Origin: DATFMP01 sp041477795
GTDB taxonomy: Bacteria > SAR324 > JACQKK01
Reading direction: 5' to 3'
Length of the DNA: 31,136 bases
Assembly (NCBI GenBank): GCA_041477795.1
Contig: JBGOUY010000010.1
Span: forward strand, 1 to 31,136
The position numbers and the translations under genes were made by a program. The notes below the pieces were generated by a model. The model was not told the DNA's origin. It did not search any database and worked only from the letters and a program-made list of their open reading frames with translations. The stretch's first letter is position 1; the number at the start of each line of letters is the position of its first letter. This document shows, in pieces, positions 7,707-16,759 of this stretch.

Positions 7707-8584
7707 GCGTCCTGGCGCAGTTCGTCTTCAACGGCGTGGTGGCGGGCAGCGTGTACGCGCTGATCGCGCTGGGCTTCGCACTGATCTTCACGGCGAGCCG
7801 GGTGTTCCACTTCGCGCACGGCGGGGTGTACACGCTGTCCGCGTTCGCCGGCTACACGGTGATGATCCCGCTCGGGCTGGGCCTATGGCCCGGATTCATA
7901 GCGGCCGCGTTGGCCGCCGCGGTGCTGGGCGTGGGCATCAACGCGCTGCTCTACGAACCCATGAAGGCCGGGGGCGTTTCGCCCTTCGTGGCGATGATCG
8001 CCTCCTTCGGCGTCCTGATCATCTTCACCAACCTGGCCGCGCTCGGGTGGGGCTCGAACCCCATCGTGCTGTCCGCCGGGGGCTCGGCACACATCTACCA
8101 CGTCGGCCCGATCTTCACCACGGACACGCAGTTGCGTATCATTGGGTCGGCGATCGTGCTGGCGGTGCTGCTGTGGGTGTTCTTCCGCTTCATGCGCCTG
8201 GGGATCGCGATCCGCGCGCTGGGCAACGATTCGGAGCTGGCCGAGGTGGTGGGCATGCCCTCCCGTCTGCTGCGGCACATCAGCTTTGCGGTGGGCTCGG
8301 GCCTGGTGGGCATCAGCGCGATGCTGATCGGGCTCAACGTGGGCATCATCGACTTTAACATGGGCTTTGACATCATCCTGATGGCCACGGTGGCCATGAT
8401 CATTGGCGGGCTGGGCAACGTGGGTGCGGCGGGCGCCGGGGGCTTCGTGCTGGGGCTGATCCAGAACGTGGCGATCTGGAAGATAGAATCCAAATGGCAG
8501 ATGGCTATCTCCTTCGGGATTCTCGTGATTATGCTCCTCTTCCGCCCGAGCGGACTGTTCGGCGCGCGCGAGGGCACTACCTGA
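7703..8584 (+). CDS. livH: Branched-chain-type ABC transporter permease (LivH family), system 1
   Basis: This gene encodes 293 residues. The N-terminus (FNGVVAGSVYALIALGFALIFTASRVFHFAHGG) is the classic LivH opening, with the conserved FAHG loop after the first helix pair. About eight hydrophobic segments follow. The cytoplasmic coupling loop is around residues 170-195 (RALGNDSELAEVVGMP), the region that contacts the ATPase. It would form the inner-membrane channel together with LivM. The start overlaps the FAH stop codon; livM follows after 7 bases. The family carries hydrophobic amino acids but also amides, urea and aromatic acids, so the substrate is open. Confidence 0.95.
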   Translation: MSVLAQFVFNGVVAGSVYALIALGFALIFTASRVFHFAHGGVYTLSAFAGYTVMIPLGLGLWPGFIAAALAAAVLGVGINALLYEPMKAGGVSPFVAMIASFGVLIIFTNLAALGWGSNPIVLSAGGSAHIYHVGPIFTTDTQLRIIGSAIVLAVLLWVFFRFMRLGIAIRALGNDSELAEVVGMPSRLLRHISFAVGSGLVGISAMLIGLNVGIIDFNMGFDIILMATVAMIIGGLGNVGAAGAGGFVLGLIQNVAIWKIESKWQMAISFGILVIMLLFRPSGLFGAREGTT

Positions 8585-8591
8585 TACGGGC

Positions 8592-9464
8592 ATGGACTAC
8601 GTCGTCTACGTCGCCAACCTGATTGCAATCTATGCCACGCTGGCGATGTCTCTCAATCTCCTCGTCGGCTACACAGGTCTGATCTCGATCACCCAGGCCG
8701 GCGTATACGGCATCGGCGCCTACATTACGGCCCTGCTGGCGCTCAACTTCACGCCCGACCTGCTGCTGACGACCCTGCTGGCGGCGGTGGGGGCGGTGGC
8801 GGTTTCGCTGGTGGTGGCGGTGCCTGCGCTGCGTCTGCGCAACGAGTACTTCCTCATCGCGACGCTGGGCTTCCAGAATATCCTGTTCAGCGTATTCATG
8901 AACCTGGGGATCACGGGGGGCCCCAACGGCCTGTACGGGATTCCGCATCCGCTGCTGTTCGGCATGGAGATCCGCAGCGGCGTCGGCAAGATGGCGCTTT
9001 CGATCGGGCTGGCGCTGATCTGCTATGCGCTGGCGCGGCGCGTGACGCGCTCGCCAGTGGGCCGGCTGCTCCGCGCGGTGCGCGAGGACGAGACGGCGGT
9101 CTCCTCGCTGGGCAAGAGCGTGTTTCGCATCAAGTTTTCGATCTTCGTGTTCTCGGCGGTCTTCGCCGGGGCGGCGGGAGCGCTGTACACGTACTCGCTC
9201 ACGGCGATCGACCCGGTGGCGTTCTCGTTGGACGAGTCGATCTCCATCATTACGCTGGTCATCGTGGGCGGCACGGGCAGCCTGAACGGCTCGGTGCTGG
9301 CGGCCATTCTGCTGATCCTGCTGCCCGAGGCCATGAAGTTCCTGCCGATTGCCGATACGGTGGCCCCGCAGCTCCGGCAGATCTTCTACGGGCTGCTGCT
9401 GGTGGGCTTCGCCCGGTTCCGCCGCCAGGGCCTGATCGGCGAATACCAGGACGTGCTCAAATGA
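8592..9464 (+). CDS. livM: Branched-chain-type ABC transporter permease (LivM family), system 1
   Basis: This gene encodes 290 residues. ATLAMSLNLLVGYTGLISITQAGVYGIGAY at the N-terminus is the LivM signature, with GxxSLxQAxFxGIGAY-like spacing. The coupling-helix region is RAVREDETAVSSLGKSVFRIK at about 160-180, where LivM proteins usually have RAIREDExAAxxxGI. The C-terminal part, GGTGSLNGSVLAAILLILLPE, is also typical. It pairs with LivH in the membrane. Its stop overlaps the livG ATG by four bases (9461-9464), indicating coupled translation of the ATPase. The ribosome site before the ATG is weak, consistent with coupling to livH. Confidence 0.95.
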   Translation: MDYVVYVANLIAIYATLAMSLNLLVGYTGLISITQAGVYGIGAYITALLALNFTPDLLLTTLLAAVGAVAVSLVVAVPALRLRNEYFLIATLGFQNILFSVFMNLGITGGPNGLYGIPHPLLFGMEIRSGVGKMALSIGLALICYALARRVTRSPVGRLLRAVREDETAVSSLGKSVFRIKFSIFVFSAVFAGAAGALYTYSLTAIDPVAFSLDESISIITLVIVGGTGSLNGSVLAAILLILLPEAMKFLPIADTVAPQLRQIFYGLLLVGFARFRRQGLIGEYQDVLK

Positions 9465-10246
9465 ATCCGGAGCTCCGCGGGCGGGAGGCGATTCTCGAGC
9501 TGCAGGCGCTCTCCAAGCATTTCGGCGGGCTGCTCGCCGTGAACGACCTGTCGTTCTCCGTGCCGGCAGGCACCATCACCAGCCTGATCGGGGGCAATGG
9601 GGCCGGCAAGACCACGGTGTTCAACCTCATCACGGGCAACCTGGCTCCCGATGCGGGCCGCATCCTGTTCCACGGGCAATCCATCACGGGCCTGCCCCCG
9701 CACAAGGTCGCGCGCGTCGGCGTGGCGCGGAGCTTCCAGGAGCTGCGGCTATTCAACCGCCTCAGCGCGCTGGACAACATCGCGGCGGCCCTGCCGCAGC
9801 AGCGCGGCGAGAGCATCGTGGCCTCGCTGTTGGGCGGCGCACGCCTGCGGGAAGAGGCCCGGCGTACCGAGGCGGAGAGCCGTGACGTATTGGAGGAGCT
9901 CACCCTGGGCGGCCAGGCAGACACACTGGCCGAGCAGCTTTCCTACGGCCAACAGAAGCTGCTCGCGCTGGGGCGCCTGCTCGCCGCGGAGGGGAAGTTG
10001 CTGCTGCTGGACGAGCCGACCTCCGGCCTCAGCCCGGCGATGGTGGACGATTTCTGCCGCCGGGCGCGCCAGTTGGTGCAGCAAGGCAAGACGATCCTGC
10101 TCATCGAGCACAACGTGGAGATCGTCATGAGCCTCTCGGACTGGATCATCGTGATGCACCAGGGGGAGAAGATCGCGGAAGGCGTGCCCGAGGAGGTGCG
10201 CCACAACGTCTCCGTGATGCACACCTACCTGGGCATTACGTCCTGA
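9461..10246 (+). CDS. livG: ABC transporter ATPase (LivG family), system 1
   Basis: This gene encodes 261 residues. Walker A is GGNGAGKTT at 44-52, the signature is LSYGQQ at 160-165 and Walker B is KLLLLDEP at 179-186. The H-loop is in LLIEHNVEIVMSLSDWIIVM. The LSYGQQ form of the signature and the C-terminal EVRHNVSVMHTYLG extension are typical of LivG rather than LivF. It powers transport with LivF at the inner face of the membrane. The start overlaps livM and the stop is 6 bases before livF. Nothing in the motifs appears inactivated. Confidence 0.95.
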   Translation: MNPELRGREAILELQALSKHFGGLLAVNDLSFSVPAGTITSLIGGNGAGKTTVFNLITGNLAPDAGRILFHGQSITGLPPHKVARVGVARSFQELRLFNRLSALDNIAAALPQQRGESIVASLLGGARLREEARRTEAESRDVLEELTLGGQADTLAEQLSYGQQKLLALGRLLAAEGKLLLLDEPTSGLSPAMVDDFCRRARQLVQQGKTILLIEHNVEIVMSLSDWIIVMHQGEKIAEGVPEEVRHNVSVMHTYLGITS

Positions 10247-10252
10247 GGAACC

Positions 10253-10987
10253 ATGCTGACCGTCACTGGCCTGAATGCCTTCTACGGCAAGAAGCAGATC
10301 CTGTTCGAGCTGGATCTGGCGCTGCCTGACCGCTCGATCGCGGCGGTCATCGGGCCGAACGGCGCGGGCAAGTCCACCGTGCTGCGTGCGGTGTTCGGGC
10401 TGGTGCCCGAACGCCATGGGCGCATCGATTTCGACGGACGGGAGATCTCCCGCGCGACGCCCGCGGAGAACATCGCCGCCGGCATTGCGCTGGTGCCCCA
10501 GGGCGCGCGCGTATTCCGCGATCTCACGGTGGGCGAGAACCTGCGCATGGGCGGCTACACCCTGGCCGCGGGGCCGCTCGCCGAGCGGCGGAAGGCCGTG
10601 CTGAAGGCCTTCCCGCTCCTGCAGGAACGCGCACGGCAGAAGGCCGGCGCGCTGTCCGGCGGGGAACGGCAGATGCTCGCGTTTGCGATGGCGCTGATGC
10701 TGAGGCCGCGGCTGCTGCTGATCGACGAGCCGTCGATCGGGCTCGCGCCGCTGCTGGTGGAGACCATCTTCGATACGATCCGTTCCATCCGCGACGAGAT
10801 GGGCACGGCGGTACTGATCGTCGAGCAGAAGGCGCAGCAGGTGCTGCGCATCGTCGACTCGGTCTTCGTGATCCGTGCCGGGCGCCTGATCAGCCAGGGG
10901 CCGGCAAGTGATTACGTCGGGGAGGACGTGCTGAGACGCGTGTATCTCAGCGACCACACAACGCAGGCGAACCAGAGGGAGGCTTAG
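10253..10987 (+). CDS. livF: ABC transporter ATPase (LivF family), system 1
   Basis: This gene encodes 244 residues. Walker A is GPNGAGKST at 34-42, the signature is LSGGERQ at 134-140 and Walker B is RLLLIDEP at 153-160. LVPQGARVFRDLTVGENLRMGGY is the LivF Q-loop region. A TGAGGAA ribosome site spans the livG stop. It is the second nucleotide-binding subunit of system 1. The binding-protein gene follows after only 2 bases, so all five transporter genes and the two upstream enzymes appear to form one transcript. Confidence 0.95.
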   Translation: MLTVTGLNAFYGKKQILFELDLALPDRSIAAVIGPNGAGKSTVLRAVFGLVPERHGRIDFDGREISRATPAENIAAGIALVPQGARVFRDLTVGENLRMGGYTLAAGPLAERRKAVLKAFPLLQERARQKAGALSGGERQMLAFAMALMLRPRLLLIDEPSIGLAPLLVETIFDTIRSIRDEMGTAVLIVEQKAQQVLRIVDSVFVIRAGRLISQGPASDYVGEDVLRRVYLSDHTTQANQREA

Positions 10988-10989
10988 CC

Positions 10990-12114
10990 ATGATTCGGAC
11001 CCTGGGAACCCTCGCGGCGCTGCTGGCCGCAGGGATCGTGCTCGGCGTGACGGCCGTCTCGGCCGCTCCCGCCACGGGTGAACCCTACCGCATCGGCATC
11101 ATCCTGCCGATGACAGGCACCACAGCGGACTACGGCGCGGACTTCGACCGCGGGGCGATGTTGGCCGAGGAGGAGATCAACGCCGCGGGGGGCATCAACG
11201 GCCGCCCGATCCAGCTCGTGCACGGCGACAGCAAGAACCAGCCCAAGGAGGCCGTGAGCGAGTTCCGGCGCCTGGTCGAGATTGAGAAGGTGCCCGCCAT
11301 CATTTCCACCATGACGGGCGTGATCGTGCCGCAGTTCCCCCTCTCCCGCGAGACCAACACGCCCATCATGGCCGTAGGCGCCATTACGCCCAAGATCCGG
11401 GAGGGCGGGCCGACGATCTTCAGCAACTACCCCTTGGCGGACGACGAGGAGCGCCTGATCGCCGAGTACGCCCTCAACAAGCTGGGTTTGCAGCGAGCCG
11501 CGCTGATCTTCGAGAACAGCGCCTACGGCAGTACGCTGGGCACCATCTTCAAGCAGGAATATACGAAGCTGGGTGGCACGATCGTGGCCGAAGAGGTGAT
11601 CGAGAAGGGCGGCCGCGACTTTCGCTCGCAGCTCACGCGCATCCGCGCCCAGAATCCGCCGCTGATCGTGGCCTACGCCTACTACGCGGAGATGGGACTG
11701 CTCGTGCGCCAGGCGGAAGAACTGGGCATCAAGGCGCGGTTCATGAGCCACGGCGCCCCGCAGAACCAGTCCTTCGCAGAGATCGCCGGCTCGGCCGCCA
11801 ACGGCTTCATCAGCGGCTCGCCGCGCTGGGACGACAATTCGCCCCGCGTGAAGGAGTTCATCGCGCGTTACCACGCCAAGTACAACAAGGACCCGGATCT
11901 CTACGGCCCGTACTTCTACGATGCGGTGCGCCTCTTCGCCGCTGCCATCGAGAAGGGCGGCTACTCCAACGCGGGCATCATCAAGGGCCTCAAGTCGCTC
12001 AAGGACTTCCCGGGTGTCAACGGCCAGATGAGCTTCGAGAAGAGCAACGTGGCTCTGTTGCCGCTGCGCTTCGTGGAGTTCCAAAACGGGAAGTGGCTGC
12101 CCGTCAAGGACTAA
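10990..12114 (+). CDS. Periplasmic substrate-binding protein (LivJ type), system 1
   Basis: This gene encodes 374 residues from the ATG at 10990, preceded by a strong GAGGGAGG site. A Sec signal peptide is clear: MIRTLGTLAALLAAG, a hydrophobic core, and likely cleavage after VSA near residue 26. The mature protein opens with YRIGIILPMTGTTADYG, the peripla-BP_6 pattern. EEINAAGGINGRPIQLVHGDSKNQPKEAV follows as in LivJ-like receptors. It lies at the 3' end of the operon, unlike system 2 where the receptor gene is first. It captures the solute in the periplasm and delivers it to LivHM. The ligand cannot be predicted from the visible residues; enzyme neighbours suggest an organic acid or amide rather than leucine itself. 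Confidence 0.95.
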   Translation: MIRTLGTLAALLAAGIVLGVTAVSAAPATGEPYRIGIILPMTGTTADYGADFDRGAMLAEEEINAAGGINGRPIQLVHGDSKNQPKEAVSEFRRLVEIEKVPAIISTMTGVIVPQFPLSRETNTPIMAVGAITPKIREGGPTIFSNYPLADDEERLIAEYALNKLGLQRAALIFENSAYGSTLGTIFKQEYTKLGGTIVAEEVIEKGGRDFRSQLTRIRAQNPPLIVAYAYYAEMGLLVRQAEELGIKARFMSHGAPQNQSFAEIAGSAANGFISGSPRWDDNSPRVKEFIARYHAKYNKDPDLYGPYFYDAVRLFAAAIEKGGYSNAGIIKGLKSLKDFPGVNGQMSFEKSNVALLPLRFVEFQNGKWLPVKD

Positions 12115-12127
12115 CGTCCTTTCCGTC

Positions 12128-12161
12128 GCCGGGCGCCCCTGCATTTGCGGGCAGGCCCGGC
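12128..12161 (+). terminator. Hairpin after the system-1 binding-protein gene
   Basis: GCCGGGC (12128-12134) pairs with GCCCGGC (12155-12161), and an inner GCCC/GGGC extends the stem. It begins 13 bases after the stop at 12114. There is no U-run, so termination may depend on Rho or the hairpin may protect the 3' end. Confidence 0.35.
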
Positions 12162-12352
12162 GGCGGCCGTAGTCCTGCGGGGAAGTCGTTGCACCCGGTG
12201 GGCTGCGCCGGCCGCGCCAGGGACCGCTCTGGTACCCTGCGCCTGACGCGACGCGTGCGTCTCCCCGGGCACCCGCGGGGGCCCGGCCGTCCTCCGGGCG
12301 CCGTCGCTGCAGTGCGGCTCCCATCAGGCGCTGCCTTGTGTACGGCTTGCAC

Positions 12353-12358
12353 TTGACA
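12353..12358 (+). promoter_or_regulatory. TTGACA element upstream of the amidase pair
   Basis: A perfect TTGACA within GCACTTGACATGT lies 104 bases before the start of the small amidase-associated gene. No good -10 is present at normal spacing. It may be a -35 box or a half-site similar to those at 20795-20835 and 26521-26556. Confidence 0.28.
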
Positions 12359-12462
12359 TGTGGAGAGACTCGGGCCATGAGGGCATGTGCTGCCGCTGCG
12401 GGGCAGCGCCGCCCCGCAGCGCGATCCACGCCGCACCTGCCGCCAACCCTGCCGAATCCGCC

Positions 12463-12675
12463 ATGACCCAACGCAAGATCGACGCCGAATACATCCTTAC
12501 GATCGCCGAGGCCATTCAGCAGGTGGAGATCAGCCCCGCTGCGGCCGAACGCATGGCCGCCTTGCAGAAGCGCTTCAACGACACCGCGCTGGCGCAGGCC
12601 GGCCGTGTGCCCTTCGAGGGCGAGCCTGCGGACTTCCCCCGCCTGCTGCATCTCTACCGCGACGAGGAGCGATGA
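12463..12675 (+). CDS. Small GatC/AtzG-like protein coupled to an amidase
   Basis: This gene encodes 70 residues starting MTQRKIDAEYIL. It has two predicted amphipathic helices (about 6-18 and 22-40) and then an extended acidic tail, VPFEGEPADFPRLLHLYRDEE. This architecture resembles GatC and the AtzG subunit, small proteins that wrap around and stabilise amidase-signature enzymes. The sequence similarity is only in pattern, so the family call is an inference. Its stop overlaps the ATG of the amidase by four bases (12672-12675), and GAGGAG inside this gene serves as the amidase ribosome site; tight coupling supports a subunit role. It lacks a clear ribosome site of its own, so the start could differ. 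Upstream in-frame ATGs would add Cys/Pro-rich residues that do not look coding. Confidence 0.65.
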   Translation: MTQRKIDAEYILTIAEAIQQVEISPAAAERMAALQKRFNDTALAQAGRVPFEGEPADFPRLLHLYRDEER

Positions 12676-14093
12676 GCGCCGCCACTCCGGATCCGACACA
12701 GTGGACCCTCGTCGAGGCGGCACAGGCCATCGCCGCCAAGCAGGTGTCCTCCGCAGAGCTGGTGCGCGCCTGCCTGGAGCGCATCGAGCGCACGCAGCCG
12801 CTCATCAACAGCTTCATCGCCGTGGAGGCGGAGGAGGCGTTGGCCGCCGCGCGGACTGCCGATGCTGAACTGGCGCACGGCCGGTCGCGGGGGCCGCTGC
12901 ACGGCGTGCCCCTGGCGCACAAGGACATGTTCTATCGTGCGGGGCGGGTCTGCTCGTGCGGCTCCAAGATTCGGCACGACTGGCGGCCGGAGGTGACCTG
13001 CACCCTCATCGAGCGGCTGGAAGCGGCCGGTGCGATCCATCTGGGTCGGCTGAACATGAACGAGTTTGCCAGCGGCCCACACGGCCTCAACCAGACCTTT
13101 GGCCATTGCCGCAACCCGTGGGACCCGGAGCGCATTACGGGCGGCTCCTCCAGCGGCGCGGGAGCCGCATTGGCCGCGCGGCAGGTCTTTGGCGCGCTGG
13201 GCTCGGATACGGGCGGCTCGGTGCGGCTGCCCGCCGCGTTCTGCGGCGTGGTGGGCCTCAAGCCCACTTACGGCCGGGTGAGCCGGGCCGGCGCGATGCA
13301 GCTCTCCTTTTCCATGGACCACGTGGGGCCGCTGACGCGCACGGTGCGGGATTGTGCGCGCCTGCTGCGCATCGTGGCAGGGCACGACCCGCGCGATGCC
13401 ACCAGCAGCCACGAGCCCGTACCGGACTATGAGGCGCTGCTGGGCCGGCCCATCCGGGGCGTGCGCATCGGCCTGCCCACCAACTACTACACCGACGGCC
13501 TGAGCGAATCCGTCCGCACCGCGCTGGAGGCCGCGCAGGAGGTGTTCCGCGCCCAAGGAGCGGAGCTGCGGGAAGTTGGCTTGCCCGACCACGACCTGCT
13601 CTACGTGCTGGGCGCGCTGGTCACGCGCACGGAGATCTCCACAGTGCATCGGCGCTGGCTCATCACACGGCCGGAGGACTATGACCCCCAGGTGCGCGCC
13701 CGGGTCTCCATCGGCTTGTACGTGCCCGGCACGCGCTACCTGGACGCGCTGAATCTGCGCGCGGCGGTGCTGGAACGGATGATGGCGGAGGTGTACTCGC
13801 AGGTGGATGTGCTGCTGGTGCCGGGCACCTCCTTCCCCGCCCCGCTCATCGCCGATGCGGACGTGGGGGCCAATCCGGTCTATCTGCAACTGCTGGCATC
13901 CATCTCGCACTGCACGCAGCCCGCCAACTACCTGGGTCTGCCCGCCCTGGCGCTGCCGGCGGGCTTCTCGCCGGAAGGCGTACCGGTCTCCCTGCAGCTC
14001 ATCGGTCGGCCCTTCGGCGAGGCGCGTCTGCTCAACCTGGGCGATGCCTACCAGCAGGCCACCGACTGGCACACGCGCGTCCCGCCGCTCTAG
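12672..14093 (+). CDS. Amidase-signature family hydrolase (AtzE/GatA-like)
   Basis: This gene encodes 473 residues. The complete Ser-cisSer-Lys triad is visible: Lys84 in PLAHKDMFY, cis-Ser159 in GGSSSGAGAALAA and nucleophile Ser183 in GSDTGGSVRLPAA. GVVGLKPTYGRVSR follows, as in GatA and AtzE. The C-terminal ANYLGLPALALPAGF and PVSLQLIGRPFGEARLL blocks are also standard. It hydrolyses an amide or carboxy-urea C-N bond in the cytoplasm; no transamidosome context (gatB) is present, so a catabolic role is more likely than tRNA amidation. The start overlaps the small GatC/AtzG-like gene. An AtuA-like gene follows after 208 bases on the same strand. Confidence 0.93.
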   Translation: MSAATPDPTQWTLVEAAQAIAAKQVSSAELVRACLERIERTQPLINSFIAVEAEEALAAARTADAELAHGRSRGPLHGVPLAHKDMFYRAGRVCSCGSKIRHDWRPEVTCTLIERLEAAGAIHLGRLNMNEFASGPHGLNQTFGHCRNPWDPERITGGSSSGAGAALAARQVFGALGSDTGGSVRLPAAFCGVVGLKPTYGRVSRAGAMQLSFSMDHVGPLTRTVRDCARLLRIVAGHDPRDATSSHEPVPDYEALLGRPIRGVRIGLPTNYYTDGLSESVRTALEAAQEVFRAQGAELREVGLPDHDLLYVLGALVTRTEISTVHRRWLITRPEDYDPQVRARVSIGLYVPGTRYLDALNLRAAVLERMMAEVYSQVDVLLVPGTSFPAPLIADADVGANPVYLQLLASISHCTQPANYLGLPALALPAGFSPEGVPVSLQLIGRPFGEARLLNLGDAYQQATDWHTRVPPL

Positions 14094-14301
14094 GGGCGCA
14101 GGGTCGCCGTGCCCCGGCCGGTGCCAGGCGCGGGGCAGGGGGCGCGGCCGCGATCGCAGCAAGCGCGGGGTCGCCCGTGCGGCGGCGATCTGGCATGATG
14201 GGGCATCCCGGCCCCCGCCCGCGCGGCGCTGGGCGCAACGGGCCATGTGGACTTCTTGAGCCGCGCCATCGCGCGCGGTCGATCCCCAGCGGGAGGCGCC
14301 G

Positions 14302-15672
14302 GTGAATTCACAGGGCACGACGCATCGGATGCTGTCTACCAGCGGCATCCTGGGCTATGGCTTCCCTGTGACCTCGCTGGAGGCTGGGCTGGAGCGCGGC
14401 ATCGACATGCTGGGCGTGGATGGCGGCAGCACGGACCCGGGCCCGTTCTACCTGGGCTCGGGCAAGACCCTCAACTCGCGCCTGGCGATGCGCCGCGATA
14501 TCGCCTTGATGCTGCACGGCGCGCTGGCCTGCCGCGTGCCGCTGGTCATCGGCTCGTGCGGAGGCGCCGGTGGCGCGCCGCACCTGGCCGCTGTGGTCGA
14601 CATCGTGCGCGAGATCGCCGCGGCCGAGAGGCTGCACTTCCGGCTGGCGGTGATCCAGTCCGAGCAGCCGAAGGAACGCGTGGGGGCGGCGCTGGCAGCC
14701 GGCCGGATCAAGCCGCTGCGCGGCGTGGCTCCGCTCGATGCGGCGACGCTCGAGCGGGCCGAGCGGGTGGTGGCCATGATGGGTGCCGAGCCCTTCGCCG
14801 CGGCCCTGGACGCCGGCGCGCAGGTGGTGCTGGCGGGGCGTGCCAGCGACCCGGCGCCCTGGGCCGCCAGCGCCATTCGTGCCGGCCTGCCCCCGGCGCC
14901 CGCGTGGTATGCGGGCAAGATGCTCGAGTGTGGCGCGACGCCGGCGGTACCCAAGGGTCACGACTGCCTCTACGCGCGCATCGACGCGGACGGCGTGGTG
15001 CTGGAGCCGACCGCGCCCGAGCGGCGCTGCACGCCGTCATCCGTGGCCAATCACAGCCTGCACGAGAACCCCAGCCCCTGCATCCACCTGGAGCCGGGCG
15101 GCGTGCTGGATACGACCGATTGCCGCTTCGAGGCGGTTTCCGACCGCGCGGTGCGGGTCTCGGGCATGCGCTGGCAGCCCAGCCCGTACACCGTCAAGCT
15201 GGAGGGTGCGGAGCTGGCGGGCTACCGGGCCCTGAGCATCTGCGGCACGCGCGATCCGCTGCTGATCGCGGGGCTGGACGACTTCCTGGCACGGGTACGC
15301 GAGGCGCTGGCGACCAAGGCGCTGGCGTTGGGCGTCAAGGAAGACGGGTACCGGCTGTTCATCCGCGTTTACGGGCGCGACGGGGTGATGGGCCCCACCG
15401 AGCCGGTGCGGGAAATCCGCTCGCACGAGCTGGGCTTCGTGATCGAGGTGGTGGCGCCTAGCCAGGAACAGGCCGATGCGGTGTTGGCGCTGGCTCGCGT
15501 GACCATGCTGCACACGGACTTCCCGGGGCGGCTCTGCCGCGAGGGCAACATGGCCTTTCCCTACTCCCCGTCGGACATCTCCGTGGGTCCCGTCTACCGG
15601 TTCTCCGTGTTTCACGTGATGGAACTGGACGATCCCCTGGCGCCCTTCCCCATCCATTACGAGGACCTCTGA
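14302..15672 (+). CDS. AtuA-like (DUF1446) protein
   Basis: This gene encodes 456 residues from a GTG start at 14302, chosen because GGGAGG at 14291-14296 is ideally spaced; an ATG at 14329 is an alternative. The pattern LSTSGILGYGFPVTSLEAGL, DGGSTDPGPFYLGSG and IGSCGGAGGAPHL matches the acyclic terpene utilisation AtuA/DUF1446 family as I know it. AGRASDPAPWAASAI and SSVANHSLHENPSP are further family blocks. The biochemical role of the family is poorly defined. In terpene degraders it sits beside acyl-CoA carboxylases, but no carboxylase is visible here. Its TGA overlaps the ATG of the DUF4387 gene by one base, and this pairing recurs in other bacteria. The pair may form a two-component enzyme. 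Confidence 0.85.
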   Translation: MNSQGTTHRMLSTSGILGYGFPVTSLEAGLERGIDMLGVDGGSTDPGPFYLGSGKTLNSRLAMRRDIALMLHGALACRVPLVIGSCGGAGGAPHLAAVVDIVREIAAAERLHFRLAVIQSEQPKERVGAALAAGRIKPLRGVAPLDAATLERAERVVAMMGAEPFAAALDAGAQVVLAGRASDPAPWAASAIRAGLPPAPAWYAGKMLECGATPAVPKGHDCLYARIDADGVVLEPTAPERRCTPSSVANHSLHENPSPCIHLEPGGVLDTTDCRFEAVSDRAVRVSGMRWQPSPYTVKLEGAELAGYRALSICGTRDPLLIAGLDDFLARVREALATKALALGVKEDGYRLFIRVYGRDGVMGPTEPVREIRSHELGFVIEVVAPSQEQADAVLALARVTMLHTDFPGRLCREGNMAFPYSPSDISVGPVYRFSVFHVMELDDPLAPFPIHYEDL

Positions 15673-16013
15673 TGGCCCGCATCCGCGACCTGGCCCGGGT
15701 CTGCAAGAGCAAGAACGCGGGGCCCTTCGAGCTGACCATCGATGTGGTGTTCGACACGCCGGAGTTGTACCGGGCCGTGGGTGCCACCGGGGTGCTGGGG
15801 CCCGAACTGTTCGCCCGGCTCTATGGCGTCGATGCGCGCGACGTGATTTTCACCCCCTATCCGGCCGGGCTGGCCTACAAGGCCACCCTCGTGCGCGCGA
15901 TACCCTCCGGTGACCTGGGCGATACGGATGTCTACGGCTGCCAGCAGCACGCTCCGCTGCTGGAGGTGGAAATTCCGCTCGAGCCGCCGGCGGGACGGGC
16001 CCGGCCCGCGTGA
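15672..16013 (+). CDS. DUF4387 protein, partner of the AtuA-like protein
   Basis: This gene encodes 113 residues. ARVCKSKNAGPFELTIDVVFDTPELY, VLGPELFARLYGV, GDTDVYGCQQHAPLL and a final EIPL are the hallmarks of the DUF4387 family. The protein is small, soluble and lacks a signal peptide. It starts inside the stop codon of the AtuA-like gene, so the two are produced together and are probably subunits of one complex. In some bacteria DUF4387 is fused to the C-terminus of AtuA-like proteins, which supports this. Its function is unknown. It converges on livF of system 2 with only 35 bases between the stops. Confidence 0.85.
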   Translation: MARIRDLARVCKSKNAGPFELTIDVVFDTPELYRAVGATGVLGPELFARLYGVDARDVIFTPYPAGLAYKATLVRAIPSGDLGDTDVYGCQQHAPLLEVEIPLEPPAGRARPA

Positions 16014-16048
16014 TGCGCGCGGTGGCCCGGCGACCTGGAGGGCGGCGG

Positions 16049-16736
<688 letters not shown>

Positions 16737-16759
<23 letters not shown>

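Larger units (their letters stand above)
12115..12462. other. Intergenic region between transporter 1 and the amidase pair
   Basis: These 348 bases hold a GC hairpin at 12128-12161 just after the binding-protein stop and a TTGACA at 12353-12358 about 105 bases before the next gene. I see no believable gene on either strand; the open frames here have Pro/Arg/Gly-rich translations typical of GC-rich non-coding DNA. Confidence 0.5.

Noticed and set aside
14094..14301. A possible promoter or small gene between the amidase and AtuA-like genes
   Set aside because: No hexamer pair, inverted repeat or convincing frame was found; only the GGGAGG ribosome site for the GTG start is supported.
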